64,000 nucleotides of DNA from Martensiomyces pterosporus (Eukaryota; Kickxellomycota; Kickxellomycetes; Kickxellales; Kickxellaceae): assembly GCA_025201845.1 (NCBI GenBank), contig MU603983.1, positions 16,073 to 80,072 of the forward strand, read 5' to 3'. The notes under the pieces are model-generated. The model was not told the DNA's origin. It did not search any database and saw nothing but the letters and a program-made list of their open reading frames with translations. Positions 20,610-29,515 of the stretch are shown here, piece by piece. Position numbers and translations under genes: made by a program. Position 1 is the stretch's first letter. Every line of letters begins with the position of its first letter.

Positions 20610-23033
20610 CTACATTATCGAGCTCTCGAGCCTCTCGCACAGAGCCAGCAGCTCCTCGTTTTGGCGTTTCGTTGAGTCGAGCTGGATCTGAAGCGATCGG
20701 GCTCTTGCATCCGCCTTGGTTGCTTGGCTCTTCAGCGCTGCTGCCTCTTTCTGCGCTTCCGCAAGCTGCTTGTGTAGACTCCCTACTTGTGCGTTTGCCT
20801 TGGCCAGCGTATTCTCAGCGTGCTCGCGAATCTTTGTGTTCCGCTCCTCAGCAACCAGGATGTCGCTGCGCAAGTTGCTATTCAGCTCCTCTAGCCGCGC
20901 GTTTTCGGCAGCTAGCAAGTCTAGACGCTCTTGCACCTCGCTGCGCTCCTTGACCAGCGAGTCTGCATGCGCTTTCGCCTCGTCTAGCTTTTCCTGGAGC
21001 CGCTGGCGCTCCAGTGTCAGCCTGCCGAGCTCGCGGCTCAGACCGTTGCTCTCCTCCTCCTTCTGCTCAAGCAAGCTAGTCGACGCCGCCATATACTCAT
21101 CAAGCATCGTGCGCAGCTCGTCGCGCTCGGCTCTCGCCTTAGAGCTCTCACGACCGAGCTCAGATACCTGCGCCAAAGTCTCCTCGTCGTGCTTGCTGAC
21201 GTCCTGCTGGTGTCTCTGCTGCTCGGCTGCCAGCTTCGCTGCCAACTCCCGCTCCCTTTCAGCCAGCTGTCGCTTAAACTCTTCCTCAGCTTCCTCAAGC
21301 GCGCTGCTTGCTTGTTGCTCATGAGCCCGCAGGCTCGCCGCGTATTCCTCCTTGAGAGAACTGATCAGCATCTCGCGCAGCTCGTTCTGCCGACTAATCC
21401 TCTCTTCGTATTCCTTGCGCTGCTGTTCCATATCCATCTGGCTGAACTTTGGCACACGTCTTGGCGACACTTGTTGCGTGCTCAAGCTGTCTAGCAGAGC
21501 TTGGTTAGCGGGAGTCACAGGAATGGGGCTATTGTCATCCTCTGCCAGTGTGGAATACTGCGTCAGCGGCGCCTCTATCGCTGCCGCTTCCGGCCACTGT
21601 TCCCTTAGCACGGACTCGGGGCTTGCCAGCCAGTCAGCGGGGATGTCAAAACCGGTGTGCTGCTTGTTTGCTGTACTCGATATAGGTGTCTGTTGGACAT
21701 GCGAGGCTGGAGTTCCTGGGGGTGGAGCCGATGCGGTATTCATGGGATCAGTGTCCTTGAGCATGCTGGCAGCCGTCGCTTCAGCGGCTGCAGCACAATA
21801 TCCCTCGCTGGGCAACAGCCCACTAGAGCCAATGCCCTTGAAAGCCTGTGTAAGGCTGCCTGATGTGCTTGGCCTGGATGGAGAAAGTGTAGTGCCAGAT
21901 CTACTATCGGCCATCTCATCGCCGCTATCCAAATGCCTCATATCTGTCGCAGGGTTGCCTAGCATAATGGTATCGCCGTCAGAAGTGCACTGCAGAGGAG
22001 CCTCGCAAGATGGAGTTGTGCTGTTGTGTGCGTTGGTATCTTTAGTCTTGTTGGGATAGCCATCAGCAATGCTGTCCGCATACATCGCAATGATAGCGCT
22101 GGCATCTGCATCCATGCCGCCTTGCGACACATGCACCGCTGGCTCTGGTTGCCTTGCTGGTTCTGCACCCGCACTCATCAGATTGCTCACACTTGCCAAT
22201 GTAAATGCTGGAGATCGTGAGCCGTTGCTGTCTGACAGCATCTTTGGTGGCGATACCGAAAGCTGCTGCCGTTTCATGGCTGATGGTGCTCTAGCAGGGG
22301 TATAAATGAATTCTGCATCCTGCTGCCTTCTGGCCTCTTCCGTTCCTGGCTTCTTTGGAGTAGCAATATCGGCTCTGGCGCGCTTGGCTGTCAGGGGCTT
22401 TGCAGAAGCCAATGTGTCCATTGCTGCCTCGTCAAAGAATAGTGGAGGGCTGTCTGGCGGTGGCAAGGGTGGCGATTGAGCACCCAAGCTGGCCATCTCG
22501 CTTCTGCTGCCACCACCTGGGGTTTCTTGGCCGCTTAATGGCGGAGACGAAATGAGATGGCCACAGCCAATGTCCGCAAATACCTCGTCGCGTGCTTCTG
22601 TCTCGGCAAGTGCGAATACATCACTCCCTTTCTGCCCTCTGCTTGCAGTTGGCGACTTGTCCTGGATATTGCAGCGGCCCTGCAGATGCCTGTCGACCTC
22701 AAGCGTCGATGCGTATCTAGGGTAGTGCTTGGACGCCTTTTTGGACTGAGCAGTATACAAAAGGCGGCTGTTTCCTGCGCCAGCCACAGAATACAAAGAT
22801 GAAGAGTGCTCGGGGGTGTGTGGCTCGCTCTGTATCGTTGCTGCTCCGGAGTTGAAGTTGGTTTCGGACTGGAGATAGTCATTTAGCTTATTGATGCCCT
22901 CCTGCATGTTAGCATGGACAATGTGATGGTGCTGAGGTTTGGGGAGGGCAAGGGTGTCTGATCTGGATGGGAAGCGCCAGCCAGATGATGATGATGCCCG
23001 GCCGTGCGCCCTCTTGTACAACCCGGCGACCAT
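20610..23033 (-). CDS. Coiled-coil protein with TACC-like C terminus
   Basis: An 807-residue protein from the ATG at 23033 (MVAGLYKRAHGRAS). The first 540 residues are disordered, Ser/Pro-rich, with basic patches. From about 560 to the end it is an almost unbroken, highly charged coiled coil (MEQQRKEYEERISRQNELRE onwards). The last 35 residues (RARSLQIQLDSTKRQNEELL then ALCERLESSI) have the spacing of the TACC-domain ending, in which NEEL is followed by a Cys-containing helix end. TACC proteins (Alp7/Mia1 in fission yeast) bring the XMAP215-type polymerase to microtubule-organising centres and spindle poles. The assignment rests on this C-terminal pattern only. An open frame continues upstream to 23156 but those residues look like translated leader. 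Confidence 0.7.
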   Translation of the reverse strand: MVAGLYKRAHGRASSSSGWRFPSRSDTLALPKPQHHHIVHANMQEGINKLNDYLQSETNFNSGAATIQSEPHTPEHSSSLYSVAGAGNSRLLYTAQSKKASKHYPRYASTLEVDRHLQGRCNIQDKSPTASRGQKGSDVFALAETEARDEVFADIGCGHLISSPPLSGQETPGGGSRSEMASLGAQSPPLPPPDSPPLFFDEAAMDTLASAKPLTAKRARADIATPKKPGTEEARRQQDAEFIYTPARAPSAMKRQQLSVSPPKMLSDSNGSRSPAFTLASVSNLMSAGAEPARQPEPAVHVSQGGMDADASAIIAMYADSIADGYPNKTKDTNAHNSTTPSCEAPLQCTSDGDTIMLGNPATDMRHLDSGDEMADSRSGTTLSPSRPSTSGSLTQAFKGIGSSGLLPSEGYCAAAAEATAASMLKDTDPMNTASAPPPGTPASHVQQTPISSTANKQHTGFDIPADWLASPESVLREQWPEAAAIEAPLTQYSTLAEDDNSPIPVTPANQALLDSLSTQQVSPRRVPKFSQMDMEQQRKEYEERISRQNELREMLISSLKEEYAASLRAHEQQASSALEEAEEEFKRQLAERERELAAKLAAEQQRHQQDVSKHDEETLAQVSELGRESSKARAERDELRTMLDEYMAASTSLLEQKEEESNGLSRELGRLTLERQRLQEKLDEAKAHADSLVKERSEVQERLDLLAAENARLEELNSNLRSDILVAEERNTKIREHAENTLAKANAQVGSLHKQLAEAQKEAAALKSQATKADARARSLQIQLDSTKRQNEELLALCERLESSIM

Positions 23034-23700
23034 TGACTGACTAGAAGGGCTGTTTGTCTGCAATAGGGCGAGAGAAGACCTCAGGAAAAGTTTGGGCAGA
23101 GCGACAAAAAGCAAAGAGCACAGAAACTGGGGAAATTGGTGTTCTTGGGGGAGCAAGAAAGGAGAGAAGAGACGCGGCGGTGGACAAGTGCGGCAGAGCT
23201 AAAAGCACTTGGCTCATAGTGCTACTATCATATTCAGACCACCTAATAGGGTTTCTTGGGCTTGTGCTCTCGTGGCAGCCGGTCATTCTGGCGGCTATGC
23301 AATATGGCAGTTATATTGAAGCGTGTTTTATTGTTCTTTTATTCCTCTCTCTCAAGAGCCTGTTCCATTCATGGGCCGCACTTTCGTCCAGCCGGACAAG
23401 CAAGCAGGCGGAGGAAATAAACAGCACCCAGCTTAAGGCAGCCTGTGGCTTGTTATACCTGAATGCGCTGATGAGGAAATCAGCAAATGAGCGCGGGCTT
23501 TTGTGGTGCTCCCAGATGATATTTCCCCCAGCCGAACAGCCAAGCTGGTTAGATACGCAGCATAGCGCTATTATGCTTATGCCATGGTAGAACGCCATGC
23601 ATTTCCTTGGCTTGTTGCTCAAAAGGGTATGCTGCCGATCCATGCGCAGCAAAGAAAGCCTATTCAGTTTGAAGAATTGCTAATATCTGTAGCATCAGGA
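23034..23700. other. intergenic, no gene seen
   Basis: It holds the 5' flank of the coiled-coil gene and the 3' flank of the AP-3 delta gene. Both strands have only short irregular frames. Confidence 0.5.
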
Positions 23701-26349
23701 CTAAGGTGCTGTTGTCCCCAGAGCCGGTGGTGTTCCTTGTGCCAGCGACTCCGCTTGTCCTTTGCCGCTTCCAGCGCTTGCTGGCGATTGTTGCTGCTGC
23801 TGCTGCTGATTGCTCACAAGATCAGGCATATCCTCATCGCCAACAATGTCAACCGGCGCAAGGGGCGGGGATGGGGAAGCAGATTTGTTGCGACTTTTGC
23901 GGTGCCCCTTTTTAGACGATTTCGCCTTGTCTCCTCTCTTGCGCGACTTTGGTTTGTGTTTCGTTTTTGCACTCGGCAGTTCGCCAAGATCCAGCCTTAC
24001 AACTGGAATGTCGTCGACATCAGGCAGGTCACCGAGGTTACGTGGGCGGTCGGCAGCATCCTCCAAGTAGAATGGCTCGTTCTTGCGATCTCTGCGTGCC
24101 TTGCGCTCTCCAGAACTGTCCTTGGCTCCGGACCCACGTCTATGTGCATGCGAGTAGGTTGGCTGAGGAGGAGGAGGAGGAGGAGGAGGAATTACCTTCA
24201 GCGTCGTGTCTGGGATTGCATCGCCGATCCACGAGTCGAGATCCAGGCCATCGGGTACAGGAACCTTGCCCTGTGCTGCAGCCGATACGGGGTTAAGCTC
24301 GTATGTCGTGAATAGCATGTGGAGCTCTTGGCAGACGCGTGGGGCGTCAGAGCTGGGGTTGGATGTGGCGACCGAAACAGCTGTTGTTATTTCGATAAAC
24401 TGCCGCGCACGGCTGCTGACTTGCAGGGGCAATGCAGCCGCCGCATCGCTTACAGGATTTGGGGCACTGCCGCCATTTCTGTGCTGAGTGCTGCTGGGGA
24501 ATAGCGAGGCTATGGAGGCCATTGTGGTCGATGTCACCGAGCGAACAAGTTCCCAGATCTCGTCGTTCCAGTACCCAGAGACGTCCTGCAGCCAGTTAGT
24601 ATAAGCCTTCATAGCTGCCTGAATGAATGTAGCCTGCTGGTCGCCATCAAGTCTGGGCAAGCCCGGGAACAAAAGCAGCTGAATATCGTCAGCGCTAGCG
24701 GGCAGCAGGAAGCAGTACTCGCCAAGAATATATGCTGCTGTGCACAAAACCTTGGCGTTCGGGCCATCGGGAGTCACAAAGTCTGTCAGCCTGCTGTCTG
24801 AAAGCAAGCGACGCATCATCTTGACGCTGAAATCGCGCACCTGTCTGACACGTACGGTAACATCCAGGATTCTCTCGCTAAGAAGCTGCCCAACATCGGC
24901 ACCCGAAATATAAACAAGATCGACCAGGACCGCGACATACCACTCAAAGTTGGTCATGTTGGCGTATGAGTTGCGGCTGCACATATCCAATACTGCCTCG
25001 ACAGCTGCCAGGCGGTACTCGGGGCTATCTGCTGGATCTGGGTCTGAGGACACAGATCTTTTGGGCGATGAAAACGTGCCCTGCGCGCTGATCAAGCTTG
25101 TTCCTGGGGCATCGGTAATCGAGCTCTCTAATGCAATGTCTTGTCCGTCGTCACCAGTACCGGCACCACTGCTAGCATCGGCATTGGCTGGTCGGAGCGA
25201 GATGGTGTTGGACAGAATGAGCTGCGACATGATCCGCTTTACAGTATGTATCAGATTCTTTCTGGTAGCCATCCCGCTGATAACCTGCATTGCACGCATG
25301 CGGATGCTGAGATCCGGGTCATCCAAGCACCGCAGCACTGTCTCGTACCGGTCAACAACCAAGTCGGGCCGCTTGGCCTGTAGGTGTGCTAGAGTGACCA
25401 AGCCGACGTAGCGCAGGTTGTGGTCGGCCGAATCGAAGAACAGCTCTAGCTTGCGAGCGCACAGCTCCGCAAAGTCGATTTCGCGGCCAATGCTGTCAGA
25501 GACAGGCAGCGGGACGCTGATAATATCGCCGACAACAGCAGTGTGAATGCACTCGTATAGCAGCGACATTGCGCTGGTGGTGCAGATCAGGCTGGAAAGC
25601 GGGCCATGGAGCTTCTTGGCCAGCCTGGGCTCAATCGGGGTCAGCGAAGCAAATAGCTTGACGATTTTGATCAGCATCCAGTTGTTGCTCGACGAGTTCA
25701 GCAAGTGGTAGAGCCTTGGCGCCAGCGGCAAGTAGTTGTGCGGGTTGGTTCCTGCAAGCTCGCAGATCACGCTCACCGCCGACGACACGACCGAGGGATC
25801 CGGGTCATCGAGCTTCTCCTTAAGCTTGGGTACAAACGCATGCAGCCCCTCGGGATGCTTCAAAACGAGCTTGTAGGCACACACAAGGGCCTTCTTCCGG
25901 ATATACGGGCGCGAGTGGCCCAGCACCGCCATCACGTCATCAAACAGGTCCATGGCGAGCTCGGGCGTGGCAATTTGCGCCAGCCCATCCAAAGCGACGC
26001 TGACCTCCATTACGTTCGACGACGCCAAGTCCTTGCGCACCAAGTTAGTAGTGAGCATCAGCACATCGGTCTCCTGGTGGAATGACTGAGAGGCCGCCAA
26101 ATACCCCGAGCGCTTTTCGATGAACCGCGAAGATGCCATTACCTCAACAACGTTGAAGTTGGCCCAGTTCATGTCGTAGCCGAGCATGTGCAGGTAGTTG
26201 AGCTTGTCAATAGCCGTGCTCTTATAGTACATGTCGCTCATTTGCACCTCATTTTGGATTTCCTCGAGCGACTTGGAAATGTACTCGGCCTCATTGCGCT
26301 TGTTGGCGCGGAGGCCTTGAATTAGATCCGTCAGTGTCTTCTCAAACAT
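23701..26349 (-). CDS. APL5: AP-3 adaptor complex subunit delta
   Basis: An 882-residue single-exon large chain of the AP-3 adaptor, which sorts cargo from endosome or Golgi to vacuole/lysosome. The adaptin N-terminal superhelix fills residues 1-590. It starts MFEKTLTDLIQGLRANKR and includes the family sequences RSGYLAASQSFHQETDVLML, RPYIRKKALVCAYKLVLKHP and CLDDPDLSIRMRAMQVISGM. An eight-proline run marks the hinge (about 735). A basic, Lys-rich tail follows, with EPFYLEDA and DIPVVRLDLGELP, as expected for delta-type hinges. No C-terminal ear domain is evident, and 882 residues is close to the fungal size. The assignment to delta over other adaptins rests on the N terminus and the hinge. 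Confidence 0.93.
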   Translation of the reverse strand: MFEKTLTDLIQGLRANKRNEAEYISKSLEEIQNEVQMSDMYYKSTAIDKLNYLHMLGYDMNWANFNVVEVMASSRFIEKRSGYLAASQSFHQETDVLMLTTNLVRKDLASSNVMEVSVALDGLAQIATPELAMDLFDDVMAVLGHSRPYIRKKALVCAYKLVLKHPEGLHAFVPKLKEKLDDPDPSVVSSAVSVICELAGTNPHNYLPLAPRLYHLLNSSSNNWMLIKIVKLFASLTPIEPRLAKKLHGPLSSLICTTSAMSLLYECIHTAVVGDIISVPLPVSDSIGREIDFAELCARKLELFFDSADHNLRYVGLVTLAHLQAKRPDLVVDRYETVLRCLDDPDLSIRMRAMQVISGMATRKNLIHTVKRIMSQLILSNTISLRPANADASSGAGTGDDGQDIALESSITDAPGTSLISAQGTFSSPKRSVSSDPDPADSPEYRLAAVEAVLDMCSRNSYANMTNFEWYVAVLVDLVYISGADVGQLLSERILDVTVRVRQVRDFSVKMMRRLLSDSRLTDFVTPDGPNAKVLCTAAYILGEYCFLLPASADDIQLLLFPGLPRLDGDQQATFIQAAMKAYTNWLQDVSGYWNDEIWELVRSVTSTTMASIASLFPSSTQHRNGGSAPNPVSDAAAALPLQVSSRARQFIEITTAVSVATSNPSSDAPRVCQELHMLFTTYELNPVSAAAQGKVPVPDGLDLDSWIGDAIPDTTLKVIPPPPPPPPQPTYSHAHRRGSGAKDSSGERKARRDRKNEPFYLEDAADRPRNLGDLPDVDDIPVVRLDLGELPSAKTKHKPKSRKRGDKAKSSKKGHRKSRNKSASPSPPLAPVDIVGDEDMPDLVSNQQQQQQQSPASAGSGKGQAESLAQGTPPALGTTAP

Positions 26350-26786
26350 GCCTCGTAAAAGCTACCTCCCTCGGATACAAGCGACTGCAAACGAAAGGCG
26401 CAGATTCGGAATAAATAAATAGGACGAGGAAGAGTGCGTCTCTTTCGGCGGCGAGTTAAGGAGGGGGAGGGAGCAAGCAAATACCCGAGGCAGAGAAGAG
26501 AGCGAGTGCGTGAGCAGGAAAAGGAGGCCAGTAGGTCAGCGGCACCGCCCCTGCTGGCTGCTGTGGCATTCCTTACATGTGGTGTTTGGTTAGTGCATAC
26601 TGGCCGCTATGCTTGCACGCGTGCCTTGTGCACTGCTACAGCACTCAAGTATCTGCTGTCCAGAAAGCCAGACAAGCTGTCAAGGCGCTGGAGAAAACCC
26701 CGATTTACTGGAAACCAGAAACAGAAGATATAGAAAGTGGAGAAGGCTACAGTGGCTTCAAATACGTGCAAGAGACTGCTGCTCGC
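26350..26786. other. intergenic, no gene seen
   Basis: It lies between the start of the AP-3 delta gene and the stop of the OSCP gene, both minus strand. It should hold the AP-3 delta promoter. Confidence 0.5.
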
Positions 26787-27790
26787 TTAGATGGCAATGG
26801 AGTCAGTGAGGAGCTTCTCGAGCTTGGCGAGTCTGCTCGAGACGGACATGTCGATGGTGAAGTCACCGAACTCAACAACCATACCGCCGATGATGCTGGG
26901 GTTGACCTTGTTGACAACGTTGATCTCCTTAAAGTCCTTGATAAGACCGCCCTTGGTGAGGTTGTCCTTAACCTGCTTGAGCTCCTTGTTGCCAAGCTGG
27001 GTGGCCGATGTGACCTTGACGGAGACAATGCCGCGCTCGGCCTCCATGAGGCTCTTGTACGAGGAGATGATGGCCTTGGTCTCGTTAAGGCGGTTGTTCT
27101 CAACGAGGGTCGAGAAGAAGTTGCTGGTGATGTCGCTCTTCTTGCCCAGAGAGGCGATGAGCTCCTCCTTGGCCGACTTGTTGAGCATAGGGCTGGCAAG
27201 GTACTCCTCAAGGCGGGGCTCCTTGGCAAGCTGCTGCTCGATGTTGGTCAGATCAGCCTCGACAGCAGCGAGGGCGTTCTTCGACGCAGCAGCCTGGAAG
27301 AGGGCGGTGGCGTACTTGCCGTCGATTCCGAACAGAGTAAGAGGGGCAGTCTACAGCAAACACAAGGGCAATGCAGCGGTGGTGTGTGTGTGTGTGTGTG
27401 TGAAGTTAGTACTTTCCATGTGGTCCATCCAGCACGCTGTTCTCGGGCACTGGTCTGTCTGCCGAGAAACCGAGCATCTGCACCAAGTGACAACGTACCT
27501 TGGTAGGAGCAGCGGTGGCATAGCCACGAGCGAGCTACAGAAGCAAGATTGCAAGAGAGCAGAGATTTCAAAAGTCCATTTTAGTGATCACACCGACAAA
27601 GCGCTGCGCAGGAATGTGTCTCTTCAAGCCCCGGTGCTGGCATTCGCTGCGCCATTGCTGCCACACCAGCAAAACACTGGCAGACCTGAATGGAGCGGCT
27701 CCATTTCCTTTGCGATTCGCACTGATAGCCGAGATTGTCTGCTGCCTCGCGTACCTGGGTCTTTCCAACGTTAAGAGCCTGGCGGAACAT
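26787..27790 (-). CDS. ATP5: Mitochondrial ATP synthase subunit OSCP (subunit 5)
   Basis: Three exons, complement(27755..27790), (27499..27534) and (26787..27350), give 211 residues, close to the yeast size. The introns are phase 0 with GTACGC and GTACGT donors and CTGTAG acceptors (220 and 148 bp). The presequence is MFRQALNVGKTQLARGYATA. The mature part starts near LTLFGIDGKYATALFQAAAS and shows the OSCP course: SNFFSTLVENNRL, then a C-terminal strand set with INVVNKVNPSIIGGMVVEF followed by IDMSVSSRLAKLEKLL. OSCP links the F1 head to the peripheral stalk on the matrix side of the inner membrane. The two 36-base exons encode little more than the presequence. Intron 2 has a (TG)n microsatellite. 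Confidence 0.95.
27381..27402. repeat. (TG)n microsatellite in an OSCP intron
   Basis: About eleven TG units in a row lie in the second intron of the OSCP gene. Such tracts vary in length between strains. Confidence 0.9.
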
Positions 27791-28214
27791 GGTTTGCTGC
27801 AGGATTAGTTGACGCTTCGATTCAGCGAGGAATGAAAGTCTAAAATAAAGAACAAGGCAAGAGGAGAAAGCAGATAGCTAGGCAAGCAGCGAGCAAAGCG
27901 AGAGCTTGCGATTCAATATTTTGCACCTGCCAATTCGAGTGCGCAGAATTCAGCTGCTGCGTTTTTCTGTGCTCCACAGCGTGCGCCCCAGCTATCGCGC
28001 CCGATAAGCAGCAGCGCGAGATTAGTAGTCACGGCTCCTGGGAAGCGGCTCGGCTTGCACTCATTGGACCGGCCGCTGATTAATCAGTGGGCATCAGCCA
28101 CCAGCTCCAGACAGCGGCACTAAGGCTGGCTGCGTTCCAACGTCAGCGTGCCGCTGTTCTCCCACTCCACACTTCAGGTTCTTTTTTTGCGCTTTTGTAT
28201 CTGCCTCTTAGATA
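27791..28214. other. divergent promoter region, OSCP / TFIIH p34
   Basis: A 424-base gap between two genes transcribed away from each other. It should contain both promoters. I see no clear TATA box. Confidence 0.5.
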
Positions 28215-29132
28215 ATGGCCGAACCCGCAGAGACCGACGCCAGTCTGCTCGTGGTCATTCTCGACGTGAACGCCAGCGCGTGGGAGAAGTGCCCGCTGAA
28301 GTTCGACAACGCGCTGCAGCAGGTCGTTATATTTATAAACGCATACCTGGCGCTCAAGCCCGAAAATGAGCTAGCAGTTCTTGCGGTAAGCAAGACTGAA
28401 TGCAAATTCCTGTACCCGAGGGACTATAGCAGCGACGTGGACAGGAACGACATCCAGGTTTACGAGCAGTTCAGGGTAGTCGACACGAAGGTCCTGTCGG
28501 CTGTTCAAGCCATGTGCCACAGCCAGAACGCCACAGCCAGAAGCAGCAGCAGAGGCATCGAGGAGAGCCAGAGCCTTGTGTCACAGGCGCTGTCAAAGGC
28601 GCTGTGCCATGTCAACCGCAGCACAAAATCGACGCTGAGCAAGAAGTGGCCGCGCATTCTTGTTCTCTCTGCAGCCGACGACTCGCCGCGCGAGTACATT
28701 GCGCTGATGAACAGCATATTTGCGGCGCAGAAGATGAATGTTCTCATCGATATCTGCAAGGTGTTTGGCAGGGACTCGGTGTTTCTGCAGCAGGCGGCTG
28801 AAATCACTGGCGGCAACTATCTCAAAATCGACACGCAAGCCGGGGAGTCGCTGCTGCAGAGTCTGATGTTCACTTGTCTTGCAGACCACTATACAAGGGA
28901 GATTCTGTACTCTCCGTGCAACGACCTGATCGACTTTAGAGCCACCTGCTTCTGCCACAAGAAGGTGGTGGATATCGGATACGTGTGCTCTGTGTGTCTG
29001 TCTATATTCTGCAAGATGGCGCCCGTGTGCTCAACGTGCAAAACAAAGTTTACATTCCGGCTAGTAAGGACATCGTCGAGCGGGAGGCCAAACGGCCAAG
29101 GCAGCCAGCCACGAACCGCAGCTGTAGCTTGA
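28215..29132 (+). CDS. TFB4: TFIIH core subunit Tfb4/p34
   Basis: A 305-residue single-exon protein. The N-terminal VWA-like domain begins LLVVILDVNASAWEK and includes NELAVLAVS and the core ILVLSAADDSPREYIALMNS. The typical FGRDSVFLQQAAEITGGNY segment follows. The C-terminal zinc-binding part has the expected Cys pairs: CFCHKK, CSVCLSIFC and CSTCKTKF. Tfb4 binds Ssl1/p44 in the core of TFIIH, which opens promoters for RNA polymerase II and works in nucleotide excision repair in the nucleus. Length and motif order match the family well. It lies 383 bp upstream of the INTS6 homologue on the same strand, another polymerase II factor with a VWA domain; the two are not similar enough in sequence to call a duplication. 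Confidence 0.95.
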   Translation: MAEPAETDASLLVVILDVNASAWEKCPLKFDNALQQVVIFINAYLALKPENELAVLAVSKTECKFLYPRDYSSDVDRNDIQVYEQFRVVDTKVLSAVQAMCHSQNATARSSSRGIEESQSLVSQALSKALCHVNRSTKSTLSKKWPRILVLSAADDSPREYIALMNSIFAAQKMNVLIDICKVFGRDSVFLQQAAEITGGNYLKIDTQAGESLLQSLMFTCLADHYTREILYSPCNDLIDFRATCFCHKKVVDIGYVCSVCLSIFCKMAPVCSTCKTKFTFRLVRTSSSGRPNGQGSQPRTAAVA

Positions 29133-29515
29133 CGGTCTTTGCGCACTCGGCCCTCTGCCCCATCGACATCACTACCTTGGTACCTTTTGCAATACATAGC
29201 CCAAAGGCCCCTGGCATCCTCGGCTTAGGATACCCCGTCACGTGGCCTCACCTGTGTGTGTTTTTCATTTTCCTTTGGTGAAAAGGGGAGGGCGAGTTGC
29301 GGCTGCTCGTGTATATTTTTTTTGGAGCCAGCGTTGCCAGAAATTCGCATTCTGCCTTTCTTGCATTCTGTTGGAAACCGCACAGCCAGAAAACAGCTAG
29401 CGTTGTGGCTTCACTAGCGCTGATTCGCATTTGCACTATACTCGTATATATATTTTTTTTCTTACGCAAACGCTGGAGGAGCAAAACAAGAAGGTATAGA
29501 GAGGGAGCAGATACA
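29133..29515. other. intergenic between TFB4 and the INTS6 homologue
   Basis: The region is the 3' flank of TFB4 and the probable promoter of the next gene. A T/TA-rich tract near 29441-29460 (TATATATATTTTTTTTC) precedes the ATG at 29516. Confidence 0.5.

Noticed and set aside
26577..27774. Plus-strand frames of about 300 codons over the OSCP gene
   Set aside because: They are antisense to the conserved ATP synthase subunit and cross its introns without any coding character.
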